From the NCBI GenBank assembly GCA_023231265.1, contig JALNVT010000121.1, positions 1 through 7,730 of the forward strand: a stretch of DNA of 7,730 bases. The letters run 5' to 3'. Position 1 is the first letter of the stretch; each line of letters begins with the position of its first letter. Source of the stretch: Sphaerochaetaceae bacterium. GTDB taxonomy: Bacteria; Spirochaetota; Spirochaetia; Sphaerochaetales; Sphaerochaetaceae. Under the pieces are notes generated by a model. The model was not told the DNA's origin, made no database searches, and saw only the letters and a program-made list of their open reading frames with translations. This document shows, one piece after another, positions 6,738 to 7,730 of this stretch. Both the position numbers and the translations under genes were made by a program.

Positions 6738-6766
6738 TTGTTGCGACGGCAACATACAATTATAAA
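6738..6766 (+). promoter_or_regulatory. candidate promoter for the activase-type gene
   Basis: TTGTTG (6738-6743) and TATAAA (6761-6766) are separated by 17 bases, with a predicted start near 6773 and about 42 bases of leader before 6815. The -35 element lies inside the inverted repeat at 6739-6754, so a protein bound there would overlap the promoter. Confidence 0.45.
6739..6754. promoter_or_regulatory. Crp/Fnr-type operator, perfect 6-4-6 inverted repeat
   Basis: TGTTGC (6739-6744) and its exact reverse complement GCAACA (6749-6754) are separated by four bases. This half-site geometry is the usual one for Crp/Fnr dimers (compare Fnr TTGAT-N4-ATCAA). It sits 12 bases upstream of a Crp/Fnr gene's TTG, in the spacer it shares with the divergent gene, and is GC-richer than its surroundings. 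Its position over the -35 of the plus promoter and near or downstream of the minus start favours repression, probably including autoregulation. Confidence 0.6.
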
Positions 6767-6805
6767 ATTTAATATTAGCATAGTCTAACAAATAAGAGAA
6801 ATCAA
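6759..6805 (-). promoter_or_regulatory. candidate promoters for the Crp/Fnr-family gene
   Basis: Reading the minus strand, TTGATT (6800-6805) and TATGCT (6777-6782) are separated by 17 bases. A perfect -10 hexamer TATAAT also lies closer to the gene (6759-6764), with only a poor -35 (TTAGAC, 18 bases away). Either would put transcription start upstream of or within the dyad at 6739-6754. I cannot decide between them. Confidence 0.35.
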
Positions 6806-6814
6806 GAGGTATTT

Positions 6815-7730
6815 ATGTATATTTTAGGTTGTGATATTGGAGCTTCTTCAATCAAGACAGTTGTATTAGATGAAAACAATGAAATAATTTTAAAACTATA
6901 TGATTTACATAAAAGTGAGATTAAAACTACTTTTAAAGCACATATGGATATCGTGGAAGAAAAGTTTCCTTCCTCAATTGAATATGCTGGAGTGAGTGGT
7001 GCACTTGCTAATGACTTCAATCCTGATTTCAAACAGAACAACATAAATGCATTAATTAGCGGTGTTAAGTTAATTGAACCTAACTGTAAAAGCATCATTG
7101 AAATAGGTGGAGAGAGTGCTTGCTATATCTCCAATGTTCAAACAAAACCTAAGTTCTCTTTGAACTGCAGCTGTGCTGCAGGAACTGGTGCCTTTTTTGA
7201 AGACCAACTGACTCGCCTTCATGTTGATCTTGATTCTATTGAAGATATGGTCAATGCAAGCACATCCATACCTCTGATTGCAGGTAGATGTTCAGTTTTT
7301 GCCAAAACGGATATCATCCATCGACAGCAGGAAGGATGCAGTGTTGAGGATATAATAAATGGATTGAGCTTCTCTATGGTAAGAAACTATAAAGCTTCCA
7401 TAATTCGGGGGAATAAAATTGAATCGCCAATAATTTTTACAGGTGGAGTCAGTTTGAATTATGGTGTGTGCAACGCCTTCAAAACAGTTTTAAACAAACA
7501 TCAAATTATAATTAACGAGTGTGGTCCATTCTATCAAGCTATTGGAACAGCCTTGTTATCGAGAAAAAATCAAATTAGATATGATGGTGATGAATTTAAA
7601 TTCATCAAAATACCCATCACAACAAACAATCTACCTCAACTGGTTTTAGAGGACAGAGATTACACAGACCATCCCACTGTAGATTTCGATGATTCATTGA
7701 AGCACTATCTTGGTATTGATGTGGGCTCAA
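6815..7730 (+). CDS. acyl-CoA dehydratase activase-type ATPase (HgdC/BadF-BcrA family), partial at the right edge
   Basis: The frame is open from the ATG at 6815 (AAGAGG at 6804-6809, five bases upstream) to the window end, 305 codons, with no stop. The first domain is a complete BadF/BadG/BcrA/BcrD-type ASKHA ATPase: phosphate loop GCDIGASSIK (5-14), IGGES (97-101), CAAGTG (120-125), GRCSVFAKTDII (157-168) and TGGV (209-212). Cys120 and Cys159 are 39 residues apart, the spacing I recall for the [4Fe-4S] ligands Cys127/Cys166 of HgdC. A second phosphate loop, LGIDVGS, begins at 299, so the protein has at least two such domains, as in the very large activase proteins often fused to an HgdB-like (DUF2229) part. 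Family role: ATP-driven electron transfer at very low potential to 2-hydroxyacyl-CoA dehydratase-type or related double-cubane proteins, oxygen-sensitive, cytoplasmic. The actual partner lies outside the window. Cys118 is an additional nearby cysteine. Probably controlled by the divergent Crp/Fnr regulator. Confidence 0.88.
   Translation, partial: MYILGCDIGASSIKTVVLDENNEIILKLYDLHKSEIKTTFKAHMDIVEEKFPSSIEYAGVSGALANDFNPDFKQNNINALISGVKLIEPNCKSIIEIGGESACYISNVQTKPKFSLNCSCAAGTGAFFEDQLTRLHVDLDSIEDMVNASTSIPLIAGRCSVFAKTDIIHRQQEGCSVEDIINGLSFSMVRNYKASIIRGNKIESPIIFTGGVSLNYGVCNAFKTVLNKHQIIINECGPFYQAIGTALLSRKNQIRYDGDEFKFIKIPITTNNLPQLVLEDRDYTDHPTVDFDDSLKHYLGIDVGS

Noticed and set aside
6802..7098. Minus-strand open frame of 98 codons
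   Set aside because: Antisense to the activase-type gene, whose plus-strand frame carries the family motifs and stays open to the edge.
1..7730. CRISPR array, tRNA, rRNA or complete insertion sequence
   Set aside because: No regularly spaced repeats, cloverleaf-like segments, rRNA-like sequence, or transposase with terminal repeats were seen.

Overview
The window is AT-rich DNA with strong AGGAGG-like ribosome-binding sites, short A/T-rich promoters and Arg codons dominated by AGA. Together with a 2-hydroxyacyl-CoA dehydratase activase-type gene and a Crp/Fnr regulator, this points to an anaerobic low-GC Bacillota (Clostridia or Erysipelotrichia-like, probably host-associated). The species cannot be named from the sequence.

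Layout. Positions 1-877 hold no intact gene: weak, stop-interrupted coding-like traces on the minus strand, a perfect 28-bp palindrome, a 14-bp direct repeat, and finally a promoter with nested inverted repeats. Positions 878-5863 are a same-strand cassette: (A) a 255-aa protein of unknown family; (B) a P-loop ATPase of the BREX-associated BrxC/BrxD (DUF2791-like) type, broken by one frameshift near its C-terminus; (C) a second, intact ATPase of the same broad type, starting directly after the stop of B; and, after a 201-bp gap, (D) a 517-aa SF2 DEAD/DEAH-type helicase with a DECH box. From 5864 on the content looks like ordinary chromosome: a convergent Crp/Fnr-family regulator (6052-6726, minus) and, divergent from it, a large acyl-CoA dehydratase activase-type ATPase (6815 to beyond the right edge). 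The last two share an intergenic region with a perfect 6-4-6 inverted repeat that is a good Crp/Fnr-type operator.

Working together. A BrxD-like ATPase next to a DEAD/DEAH helicase is the core of the Shango anti-phage system (SngB + SngC, normally with the TerB-domain protein SngA) and resembles the BrxD/BrxHI pair of type 2 BREX. No TerB protein, methylase, PglZ or nuclease is encoded here. Instead there are two tandem ATPases and a small uncharacterised protein. The cassette is therefore best read as a candidate Shango/BREX-related genome-defence system of unusual composition. In this genome it may be damaged, because ATPase B is frameshifted. The defence role is inferred from family membership and context only.
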